A DNA stretch of 31,404 bases from Clostridia bacterium (GTDB lineage: Bacteria; Bacillota; Clostridia; Saccharofermentanales; UBA5734): positions 1 to 31,404 of the forward strand of contig JAGOFF010000002.1 of the NCBI GenBank assembly GCA_017997315.1, read 5' to 3'. Both the position numbers and the translations under genes were made by a program. Positions 15,165 to 22,912 of this stretch are shown in pieces. The first letter of the stretch is position 1, and each line of letters opens with the position of its first letter. Below the pieces are notes generated by a model. That model did not search any database, was not told the DNA's origin, and worked only from the letters and a program-made list of their open reading frames with translations.

Positions 15165-17213
15165 TTGTTGTCCGACTGCTTCAACGCCCAGACATTGTGT
15201 CTAGCCGCCTTGATTCTGTTTGCTTCCGCGTCGGTCGCCGCGGTGGTGTTCTTTCGGCGCCAGCGGACAGGGAACCTTCTGACGCACGCACTCTGCATGG
15301 CGGGTTCCGCCGCAGCCGGCTCAGCGGCGGTTATTGCGCTGCTGGGCGGGAGCGCTTCCGTACTGCGTCTCCGGACGCAAGCCGGAGTCCTGCCGTTCGC
15401 GCTGGAATTCAGGCTGGACGGATTGTCCGCATGGTTCCTGCTGGCGTTGTCCGTCGTGGCGTTCTGCGTCTCCCTGTATTCGATCGGCTATGTGCCGCGG
15501 TACTTCACCAAGGGGAACACCGGCCTTATCAACGGATTATACGCGTTGTTCCTAGTTTCTTTGGTGCTGGTGCTGACTTCGGACAACATGGCGGTGTTCT
15601 ACCTATCCTGGGAAGCCATGTCTCTGTTGTCTTTCTTTCTCGTGGTGTATGAATCCGAACACGAAGAAAACCGGAAAGCCGGCTTCCTGTATATCGTGAT
15701 GACGCACGTCGGGGCCGCTCTGCTGCTGTCGGGTTTCCTGCTGATCTACGGCTACACGGATTCGCTGAGTCTGCGCGACAGTGCGGCCGCGCTCCCGGAA
15801 TGGGCGCGCAACCTGGCCTTCGTTCTATTCCTCGCCGGCTTCGGGGTCAAGGCGGGCGCGGTCCCGCTGCACATCTGGCTCCCCCGGGCGCATCCCGCCG
15901 CACCCAGCAACGTGTCCGCGCTCATGTCCGGCATCATGCTCAAAACCGCGGTCTACGGACTCATCCGGTTTGCGGCCGGCGTCCTGGGCGTCGAAGACAC
16001 CTGGTGGGGTGTGGCCCTGCTTGTGATCGGCGCGGTCTCCGCGGTGACCGGTGTCGCCTACGCATTCGCGGAGACCAACATCAAGCGGTTGCTTGCCTAC
16101 AGCAGCATCGAGAACATCGGGATCATCCTGATCGGACTCGGGACCTCGTTCATCGCGCAGGCTGCCGGACATCGTGCGGTCGCCGCGTTCGCAATGACCG
16201 CCTCGCTGGTGCATACGTTCAACCATGCATTGTTCAAAGGCGCGTTATTCCTCGGTGCCGGCTCGATCCACCACGCGACGCACACCAAGGACCTGGAGCG
16301 GATGGGCGGTCTGGTGCGGCGGATGCCGTATACCGCTGTGCTGGCGTTGGGCGCCTGCCTGTCCGCCGCGGCATTGATTCCGTTCAACGGATTTACCGGA
16401 GAGTGGCTGACGTTCCAGTCCTTGTTCGCGGTTCTCGGCGGCGCCCGGACGGAGATCCGGATTCTTGCGATGCTGTCGGTATCGGCGCTGGCCCTGGCCG
16501 GTGCCCTGGCCATGGCCGTGTACGTGAAAATGTACGGGATCGCTTTCCTGGGACGTCCCCGGAGCGAGTCGGCGGAGCATGCCCGTGAAGCGCCTGTCGC
16601 CATGATCGCAGGGACCGGGCTGCTTGTGGCCCTCTGCCTGTTGGCCGGTGTGTTCCCGTCCGTACTCGTACGCCTTGCCGGCCGTGTGGCCGGTGCTCTG
16701 GCCGGCCAGCCGGCGGAGGCTGTTCCGGGAGGGGATCTCCTGTCGTTCCTGCAGCCGGCCGTCGGGACCGGAGACGGATTCTCTCCGGCGGTTTTGCTGG
16801 CGATGGCTCTCGGGATCGCAGCGCTGGCGCTCGTGTGGATCCGGGCCGTCGGCGGCCCGAGGGTCGAGCGGAGGCACGGCACCTGGGATTGCGGATTCAA
16901 AGGGCTGGACGAGCGGATGCAGTACAGCGCGACCGGGTTTTCCAAGCCGGTCCGGATTGTCTTCCGGCTGCTGTTCCGCCCCCGCAGGACCACACGGCTT
17001 TCCGGCGGGCGCCCCTACCATCCGGAATCCATCGAGTACCGAACGACGATGGAGAACGTGTTCGAGACGCGGATCTACATCCCCCTGCACAGAATGCTCC
17101 GGACATTCTCGAAGAAAACCAAGATGCGCGTACAGACCGGCAGGATCCAGACTTACCTGCTGTACATCCTGGCCGTCGTTCTTCTCCTGATGGCCTACAA
17201 CCTGGTGGCTTGA
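15165..17213 (+). CDS. hyfB: Hydrogenase-4-like membrane subunit B (NuoL/Mrp-type antiporter subunit)
   Basis: A membrane protein of about 682 aa with some 14-16 hydrophobic helices. The Proton_antipo_M core covers about residues 110-410. It carries the key charged residues of the pump family: a glutamate in FYLSWEAMSLLSFFLVVYE, a lysine in GFGVKAGAVPLHIWLPRAHP, and NIKRLLAYSSIENIG. A long C-terminal region (about 560-660) matches HyfB/HycC. It should move protons or sodium ions in the membrane arm of the complex. The start is TTG at 15165 (or 15168), chosen because GGAGG lies at 15154-15158; no ATG in frame has a ribosome binding site. It is the first gene of a six-gene operon, 9 bases before hyfC. 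Confidence 0.88.
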   Translation: MLSDCFNAQTLCLAALILFASASVAAVVFFRRQRTGNLLTHALCMAGSAAAGSAAVIALLGGSASVLRLRTQAGVLPFALEFRLDGLSAWFLLALSVVAFCVSLYSIGYVPRYFTKGNTGLINGLYALFLVSLVLVLTSDNMAVFYLSWEAMSLLSFFLVVYESEHEENRKAGFLYIVMTHVGAALLLSGFLLIYGYTDSLSLRDSAAALPEWARNLAFVLFLAGFGVKAGAVPLHIWLPRAHPAAPSNVSALMSGIMLKTAVYGLIRFAAGVLGVEDTWWGVALLVIGAVSAVTGVAYAFAETNIKRLLAYSSIENIGIILIGLGTSFIAQAAGHRAVAAFAMTASLVHTFNHALFKGALFLGAGSIHHATHTKDLERMGGLVRRMPYTAVLALGACLSAAALIPFNGFTGEWLTFQSLFAVLGGARTEIRILAMLSVSALALAGALAMAVYVKMYGIAFLGRPRSESAEHAREAPVAMIAGTGLLVALCLLAGVFPSVLVRLAGRVAGALAGQPAEAVPGGDLLSFLQPAVGTGDGFSPAVLLAMALGIAALALVWIRAVGGPRVERRHGTWDCGFKGLDERMQYSATGFSKPVRIVFRLLFRPRRTTRLSGGRPYHPESIEYRTTMENVFETRIYIPLHRMLRTFSKKTKMRVQTGRIQTYLLYILAVVLLLMAYNLVA

Positions 17214-17222
17214 GGTGCGGGG

Positions 17223-18185
17223 ATGATGAACACGACGGGATCTCTGGCCATACAGGCTGTCGCGGTGCTTGCCCTTGCCCCGCTGCTGGGCGGGATCATC
17301 GGCAAGGTGAAGGCGTTTGTCCAGAAAAGAAAGGGCGCGCCGGTCCTGCAGCAGTATTTCGATTTGGTCAAGCTCTTCCGAAAGGGGACGGTCGTTTCGG
17401 ACACCGCTTCCTGGATCTTCCGCGCCACCCCGTGGATCGTTTTTTCCTCCACGCTGGCGGCGGCGCTGCTGGTCCCGGTTTCCACGCGTCTCTCCGCCGC
17501 CGCGTTCGCAGGGGATGCCATCGCGATGGTGTCCCTCCTGGCGCTGGGACGGTTCTTCCTCATGCTGTCCGCGCTGGATACGGCCGGTACGTTCGGCGGG
17601 ATGGGCGCGAGCCGGGAGGCCATGGTCTCCGCGCTGATCGAGCCGTCCATCCTGGTATCGCTTCTCACGGTGGGACTCATCGGCGGCACGACGTCGGTTT
17701 CCGGGATGATGCGGGCCATGGCCGGCGCCGCGGGCTTCCCGATGGCCCGGCCCGCTCTGGTCCTGGTATTCGCCGCGTTCCTGATCATCATCCTGGCCGA
17801 GTCCTGCCGCCTGCCGTTCGACGATCCGTCGACCCACCTGGAACTGACGATGATCCATGAGGCCATGGTGCTCGAGTATTCCGGACGCGACCTGGCTCTG
17901 ATGGAATACGCCGCGTCGGTCAAGCAGCTCGTCCTCATCGCGCTGGCCGGCAATCTGCTGCTGCCGCACGACGGGCTCGTCACCGCGGGCGGACTGGCCG
18001 GGCTCGCGCTTTCGCTGGCGCTGTTTGCCGGCAAGACCATCCTGCTTGCGGCACTGGTCGGCGCGATCGAGTCCGCGACCGTCAAGGTCCGGCTGTTCAG
18101 TGTGCCGAACCTGGCGTCGCTTGCGTTCATCCTGTCCTTTTTCGGCTTCCTTCTGCATTTCATCCTGGGAGGCGGCTATGTTTGA
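17223..18185 (+). CDS. hyfC: Hydrogenase-4-like membrane subunit C (NuoH-like)
   Basis: A 320-aa NuoH/HyfC/HycD-type membrane protein with about 8 helices, which joins the membrane arm to the peripheral redox arm. The family signature is AESCRLPFDDPSTHLELTMIHEA (about residues 194-216), followed by LEYSGRDLALMEYA. An N-terminal cytoplasmic loop, KVKAFVQKRKGAPVLQQYFDL, is characteristic too. These acidic loop residues line the quinone/ion channel entry in complex I. Two ATGs (17223 and 17226) are possible. It overlaps the start of hyfE by 8 bases, indicating coupled translation. Length and motifs are intact. Confidence 0.92.
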   Translation: MMNTTGSLAIQAVAVLALAPLLGGIIGKVKAFVQKRKGAPVLQQYFDLVKLFRKGTVVSDTASWIFRATPWIVFSSTLAAALLVPVSTRLSAAAFAGDAIAMVSLLALGRFFLMLSALDTAGTFGGMGASREAMVSALIEPSILVSLLTVGLIGGTTSVSGMMRAMAGAAGFPMARPALVLVFAAFLIIILAESCRLPFDDPSTHLELTMIHEAMVLEYSGRDLALMEYAASVKQLVLIALAGNLLLPHDGLVTAGGLAGLALSLALFAGKTILLAALVGAIESATVKVRLFSVPNLASLAFILSFFGFLLHFILGGGYV

Positions 18186-18831
18186 ACTGCAAGACATCCT
18201 CTCGGTCCTCCTCCTGCTGTCCGCGCTGCTGATGACCGCAGGAAAGCGCTTCCGCGCCTATCTGCGCGCGTTCCGTCTCCAGTCCCTGCTGATCGCGGGG
18301 ATGGTGGGGATCATGGGAGTGCGCGAGTTCCGGGATTCCGGACGGATCGACGTGCTGATCGTCTGCCTGCTGATCCTCGTCCTCAAGGTTTTCTGGATTC
18401 CGCGCCTGCTGACCCGCACCTATTCGGATGTCGGGGACCGTACGGAGAAAGATTTCATCTGGAACATCCCCGTGCTTGTGCTCGCCGGGGCCGCTCTGGC
18501 TGGTTTCGCGCACTTCGCGCTGCAGGGGTTGTCGGGACTGCCGGAAGGTACCGGGGTCCGGATCGCCAACGCGGTTTCGCTGGTTCTGATCGGCGTGTTC
18601 TTCATGATCAGCCGGAAGAAGGCGATTGGACAGATCATCGGATTCCTGGTGGTGGAGAACGGCCTGTTCACGACCGCGGTCGCCGCAACCCGGGGAATGC
18701 CCCTGATCGTCGACCTGGGGATCTTTGTCGACCTGGTCACGGCGGTCCTGATCATGGGCGTCATGGTTTTCAGGATCAGTGAACGGTTCGACTCGATCAA
18801 TATCGACCGGCTGAACAAGCTCAAAGGATAG
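18178..18831 (+). CDS. hyfE: Hydrogenase-4-like membrane subunit E
   Basis: A 217-aa membrane protein with about 6-7 helices, matching HyfE. This subunit corresponds to NuoK-like material in complex I and belongs to the ion-translocating arm. The N-terminus starts MFELQDILSVLLLLSALLM. The conserved middle includes GIMGVREF and the C-terminal half KAIGQIIGFLVVENGLF, where the glutamate is the likely proton-path residue. It ends with a short charged tail (SINIDRLNKLKG). Its ATG lies inside the end of hyfC, and hyfF begins 4 bases after its stop. No HyfD-type extra antiporter subunit is encoded between hyfC and hyfE, unlike the E. coli hyf order. Confidence 0.88.
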   Translation: MFELQDILSVLLLLSALLMTAGKRFRAYLRAFRLQSLLIAGMVGIMGVREFRDSGRIDVLIVCLLILVLKVFWIPRLLTRTYSDVGDRTEKDFIWNIPVLVLAGAALAGFAHFALQGLSGLPEGTGVRIANAVSLVLIGVFFMISRKKAIGQIIGFLVVENGLFTTAVAATRGMPLIVDLGIFVDLVTAVLIMGVMVFRISERFDSINIDRLNKLKG

Positions 18832-18835
18832 ATCG

Positions 18836-20311
18836 ATGGGTTACTTGCTTTGGATCATCCCCATCGCGGGCGCGTTGCTGACGTTCCCCGCGAAACGCGC
18901 GAAGACCTGCCATGCGGTCTCCGTGGCGGCATCCGCGCTGCTGGTCCTTGCGGCCGCCTGGGTGACGGCTATGGTCCTCCGGGACGGGCCGCTCTCCTAC
19001 GGCACACTCGGCGGGCTGTTCTACGCGGACGCCCTGAGCGTGCTGGTCCTCGACATCGTCGCGGTCGTCTCGCTGCTGGCTTCCATCTATGCGGTCGGCT
19101 ACTGCAACGAGGAGATCCGGCACGGTGAGATCACCGCAGGCCGGCTCCGTTTCTGCTGCCTGCTTACACACCTGTTCGTCTTTTCGATGGTGCTGGCCCT
19201 TACGGTCCGCAACATGGGCGTGCTCTGGATCGCGATCGAAGCCACGACGCTGGCGTCCGCGTTCCTCGTCGGGCTCCGGAACGACCGGAACGCGGTCGAA
19301 GCGGCCTGGAAATATGTGGTCATCTGTTCGGTGGGCATCGCGGTCGCCATGCTCGGCATCATCCTGCTGCACCTTTCGTCGGGCGGACTTCTGGACGGCA
19401 CGCGCATTCTTGACTTCACGGCGCTGATGGAAAACGCGGCGTCCCTCGACCAGCCGACTGTCCGGCTGGCGTTCCTGTTCATCCTGGCCGGGTTCGGCAC
19501 CAAGGCCGGCCTCGCGCCGATGCACACCTGGCTGCCGGACGCGCACAGCCAGGCGCCGTCCCCGGTCAGCGCGCTGCTTTCCGGCGTGCTTCTCAACAGC
19601 GCCATGTACGCCATTCTCCGAACGCTCGGGATCGTCAACCGGGCACTCGGGGACACCCGTTTCGCAGGACGGCTCCTGATCGGATTCGGGCTTCTGTCGG
19701 TCGGGATCGCGGCGGTGTTCATCCTGACGCAGAAAGACTACAAGAGGCTGCTCGCCTACAGCAGCATCGAGCATATGGGCATCATCGCGATCGCGATCGG
19801 GATCTTTACGCCGTTGTCGGTGTTCGGGGCGCTGTTCCACATGGTCAACCATTCGCTGACCAAGTCCATGCTTTTCCTGACGTCCGGCTCCGTCCAGCTC
19901 AAATACGGCACCAAACTCATCCGACGGGTCCGGGGACTCCTGCGGGTCCTGCCGGTGTCGGGCGCGGTGTTCCTCCTCGGACTGTTCGCCATCGCCGGGA
20001 CGCCGCCGTTCAGCGTGTTCGCCAGTGAGTTCGCCATCCTGGCTTCGATCTTCCAGGGGCGCCAGGTATGGCTGGGCACGGTCCTGGCGATCCTGCTGGC
20101 TGTGGTTTTCGCAGGGATCGCCGCCAATCTGTTCCGGATGTTTTTCGGGCCGCGCCCGGAGGGGATGGAACCGGGGGAGGGCAACAAGGCCGGCGCCGCG
20201 GTCGTGCTGACGCTGCTTGCGGTCGTGGCGGTCACAGGACTGCTGGTGCCGGAACATTTCGCGGCATGGGTGAACCAGGCGTCGGTCCTGGTCTTGGGAG
20301 TCAGACCATGA
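18836..20311 (+). CDS. hyfF: Hydrogenase-4-like membrane subunit F (NuoN/NuoM-type antiporter subunit)
   Basis: A 491-aa protein with about 14 helices, the second antiporter-type subunit of the complex. The Proton_antipo_M core (about residues 110-400) has a glutamate in VLWIAIEATTLASAFLVG, lysines in GFGTKAGLAPMHTWLPDAHSQAP and QKDYKRLLAYSSIEHMG, and MVNHSLTKSMLFLTSG. All are expected pump residues and they are intact. It should work with HyfB in ion movement. The stop overlaps the start of the large-subunit gene (ATGA), so the membrane and peripheral subunits are coupled. No sign of degeneration is seen, which argues that the complex is functional even though the large subunit has lost its metal site. 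Confidence 0.92.
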   Translation: MGYLLWIIPIAGALLTFPAKRAKTCHAVSVAASALLVLAAAWVTAMVLRDGPLSYGTLGGLFYADALSVLVLDIVAVVSLLASIYAVGYCNEEIRHGEITAGRLRFCCLLTHLFVFSMVLALTVRNMGVLWIAIEATTLASAFLVGLRNDRNAVEAAWKYVVICSVGIAVAMLGIILLHLSSGGLLDGTRILDFTALMENAASLDQPTVRLAFLFILAGFGTKAGLAPMHTWLPDAHSQAPSPVSALLSGVLLNSAMYAILRTLGIVNRALGDTRFAGRLLIGFGLLSVGIAAVFILTQKDYKRLLAYSSIEHMGIIAIAIGIFTPLSVFGALFHMVNHSLTKSMLFLTSGSVQLKYGTKLIRRVRGLLRVLPVSGAVFLLGLFAIAGTPPFSVFASEFAILASIFQGRQVWLGTVLAILLAVVFAGIAANLFRMFFGPRPEGMEPGEGNKAGAAVVLTLLAVVAVTGLLVPEHFAAWVNQASVLVLGVRP

Positions 20312-21900
20312 ACGTACAGGAATGCATCCGCAGGCTGGAGTCGGCTTTTCCCGAAGGGATCCTGACGGACGGACATGTGAATCCGTCCGACAGCCGGGAG
20401 ATCCGGTTCGAGGCGGCGGGGGAGGGCATGCAGGCCGTTGCGCGGCATGTCCACCGCACGATGGGGCTGCCGCTCGCGATGCTGTTTGCTTCCGATGAAC
20501 GGAGCCGGTGCGATGCGTTTGCGGTCTATTATGTTTTTTCGGACCGGGAGGCGGGACGTCTGCTGACATTCCGTACGGCTGTGCCGCCGGAATCGTCCGA
20601 AATCTGTTCCATCAGCGACGACGTGCCTGCCGCCGCGCTCTACGAACGGGAGATCCAGGACCTGTTCGGGATCCGGATGTCCGGGCACCCGGATCCCCGG
20701 CGGATGATCCTGCACGGATACTGGCCGGCCGGCGAGTACCCGCTGCGCGAGGACTTCGACGCGGCGCGGCGTCCGGCCCGCGCACAGGCGGAGGAGCCGT
20801 TCCGGCGCGTCGAGGGCGAAGGGGTGTTTGAAATCCCTGTAGGCCCGGTCCATGCGGGCATCATCGAACCGGGGCATTTCCGGTTCAGCGTCGCAGGCGA
20901 GCCCATCATCCATCTGGAAGCGCGGCTGTACTATGTCCACAAGGGGATCGAGAAACTGTGCGCGGGGAAAAGCGTCGAGCAGGGACTGTATGTCTCGGAA
21001 CGGATTTCCGGCGACGAGACGTTCGCCAACTCCCTGGCGTACTGCCAGGCGGTCGAAGCGATCGCCGGTGTTCCGGTCCCGGAACGGGCGCTTTTCACGC
21101 GGGTGGTGTTTGCGGAGCTGGAACGGCTGACCAGCCATCTGGGCGATCTGGCCGGTGTCTGCCTGGACACCGGGTACGGATTCGCGGTGTCCCAGTTCCG
21201 GAAAATGCGTGGCTGGGCGTACCAGCTTGCGGACGAGCTCTGCGGACGGCGTTTCCTGCGGAGCGTCAACCGGCTGGGCGGCGTACACCGCGACTTCCTG
21301 GCGGGCAGGGAAGAGTCGGTGGCCCGACAGATCGAGAGATTCCGGAGGGAGCTGGGGGATACGGTCGAAATGGTCCTCGCAAACAGCATGTTCGCGGACC
21401 GTACTGAAAACACCGGGATCCTCGATCGTGAAACCGCGTCCGACCTGCATGCGGTCGGTCCCGCGGCCCGCGCGTCCGGCATTCCGGCCGACACCCGGAA
21501 AGACTTCCCGTATGCGGCATACGGAGCGCTCGAGTTCCAGGTTCCGCCCGGCGGTCTGGGCGATGTGGACAGCCGCATACGCGTCAAGATGGCGGAGTGC
21601 GTCTCGTCACTCGGGCTGATGGACGAAGCACTCCGCAGGCTGCCGCCCGGCGGGGTCTATGAACCCATCGGCTCCGTGCCGGCCGGTGCGTCCGCGTTCG
21701 GGCTGGTCGAATCCCCGCGCGGAGAAACCGTCCACTGGGTCATGACAGGCGGGAACGGCACCCTTTCCAGGTACAAGATCCGGACCGCTTCGTTCTGCAA
21801 CTGGCCCGCGCTGACCCAGGCGGTCCGGGGAAACATCGTGCCGGATTTTCCGCTCATCAACAAAAGCTTCAACCTGTCGTACGCGGGCAACGACCTGTAA
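20308..21900 (+). CDS. HyfG/HycE-like large subunit lacking the NiFe-binding cysteines (Ehr type)
   Basis: A 530-aa fusion of a NuoC-like domain (about 1-170, ending AALYEREIQDLFGIR) and a NuoD/hydrogenase-large-subunit domain (about 175-530), the HycE/HyfG layout. Family segments are clear: EPGHFRFSVAG, YYVHKGIEKL, FAELERLTSHL, VNRLGGVHRDFL, ESPRGETVHWVMTG and FCNWPALTQAVRGN. The NiFe ligands are not there. The position of RVCGICGFAHS reads RISGDETFANS (residues 232-242), with Cys replaced by Ser234 and Glu237. The C-terminal DPCYSCTDR position reads NLSYAGNDL, giving Ser524 and Gly527. The protein stops there without the peptide that maturation proteases remove. It therefore cannot hold a normal NiFe centre and fits the energy-converting hydrogenase-related (Ehr) group. 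The redox substrate is unknown. Confidence 0.93.
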   Translation: MNVQECIRRLESAFPEGILTDGHVNPSDSREIRFEAAGEGMQAVARHVHRTMGLPLAMLFASDERSRCDAFAVYYVFSDREAGRLLTFRTAVPPESSEICSISDDVPAAALYEREIQDLFGIRMSGHPDPRRMILHGYWPAGEYPLREDFDAARRPARAQAEEPFRRVEGEGVFEIPVGPVHAGIIEPGHFRFSVAGEPIIHLEARLYYVHKGIEKLCAGKSVEQGLYVSERISGDETFANSLAYCQAVEAIAGVPVPERALFTRVVFAELERLTSHLGDLAGVCLDTGYGFAVSQFRKMRGWAYQLADELCGRRFLRSVNRLGGVHRDFLAGREESVARQIERFRRELGDTVEMVLANSMFADRTENTGILDRETASDLHAVGPAARASGIPADTRKDFPYAAYGALEFQVPPGGLGDVDSRIRVKMAECVSSLGLMDEALRRLPPGGVYEPIGSVPAGASAFGLVESPRGETVHWVMTGGNGTLSRYKIRTASFCNWPALTQAVRGNIVPDFPLINKSFNLSYAGNDL

Positions 21901-21913
21901 AGAAAGGGCGGAC

Positions 21914-22714
21914 ATGCTCAAAGTCATCAAAAAGCTCTTCGGAACCCCCCGACTGACGCAGGGATACCCCCGCAAACCGATGGACACCCGCCGGTTCGCG
22001 GGCAGGACCGTGATCGACGCCGAACGCTGCACCCGGTGCGGCGAGTGCGCCGCGCGATGCCCTTCCCAGGCGATCGTCCTGGACGGAGGCGACCGGAAAG
22101 CCGGGATCAACTATGACGAATGCATATTTTGCGGCCTTTGCGAGGAGGTCTGTCCCGCCGGCGCCGTCGTGACGACAACGGAGTTCGAGCTGGCATCGGG
22201 AGCCCGGAACACGCTGCGCGCGTCCCCGATCGTCGTCCATCCCGGCGACATCCCACCGATCTCCTGCGAAGCGCTTCAGGAACAGATCCGGAAAAAGGCG
22301 GCCCGCCGGTTCCGGAGAAGTCTCCGGATCCGTGAGGTCGACGCCGGCTCGTGCAACGGATGCGACTACGAAACCAACGCGCTCAACAATCCCTTCAACG
22401 ACCTCGAACGGCTGGGGATCCAGTTCGTCGCGTCTCCGCGCCACGCCGACCTGCTGCTGGTGACCGGAGCCGGAACCCGGAACATGCAGGAAGCGCTGAT
22501 CAAGACCTACAACGCCGCCCCGGATCCGAAGTGGGTCGTCGCGGTCGGCGCCTGCGCCTGCAGCGGAGGGATCTTCCGGGGGAGCTACGCGACCGCGGAC
22601 GGCATCGACCGGTTGGTGCCTGTGGATGTGTACGTTCCCGGGTGCCCGCCCCGCCTCCAGGCGATCCTCTACGGGATCCTCCTGGCGATCGGCCGGAAGC
22701 CGCATTCCCGTTGA
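21914..22714 (+). CDS. Fused ferredoxin (HyfH-like) and NuoB-like small subunit (HyfI-like)
   Basis: A 266-aa fusion of two subunits that are separate in E. coli hydrogenase-4. Residues about 32-88 form a two-cluster ferredoxin: C39-C42-C45-C49 and C70-C73-C76-C80, each in the CxxCxxCxxxCP pattern. Residues about 130-266 are a NuoB/HycG-type domain with C147 and C150 (SCNGCDYE), C214 (GACACSGG) and C244 (VPGCPPRLQA) for the proximal 4Fe-4S cluster. All cluster ligands are intact. A basic N-terminus (MLKVIKKLF) may dock to the membrane arm. The protein would carry electrons between a soluble donor or acceptor and the large subunit. It starts 13 bases after that gene with an AAAGGG ribosome binding site, and is the last gene of the operon. 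No terminator is evident in 22715-22912. Confidence 0.92.
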   Translation: MLKVIKKLFGTPRLTQGYPRKPMDTRRFAGRTVIDAERCTRCGECAARCPSQAIVLDGGDRKAGINYDECIFCGLCEEVCPAGAVVTTTEFELASGARNTLRASPIVVHPGDIPPISCEALQEQIRKKAARRFRRSLRIREVDAGSCNGCDYETNALNNPFNDLERLGIQFVASPRHADLLLVTGAGTRNMQEALIKTYNAAPDPKWVVAVGACACSGGIFRGSYATADGIDRLVPVDVYVPGCPPRLQAILYGILLAIGRKPHSR

Positions 22715-22912
22715 CTTTGCTCTGCCGCGTGAGAGAATGGTCCGTGAGAGGTTTGTGCGGAGACACAGAATCCTTGTCTTTTCTTTCCATGCGAACCCGT
22801 GCCCGTCGTCGTTTCCGGCCCGTCATTTTCCGGCTGCAGGATTCATCCCGACGGACATCCGCCAAACCTTGCATATACCGATCGGAGCGGGACACAGACG
22901 GAGGATTGCAGA

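Noticed and set aside
15825..20569. Very long open frames on the minus strand across the hyf-like genes (up to 650 codons)
   Set aside because: High-GC coding DNA leaves the opposite strand open. The translations are rich in R, G, H, Q and D, show no domain, and the plus-strand frames are clear family members.
20308..21900. Annotating the large subunit as an active hydrogenase-4 or formate hydrogenlyase component
   Set aside because: All four NiFe ligand cysteines are absent, so a hydrogenase activity claim is not supported.
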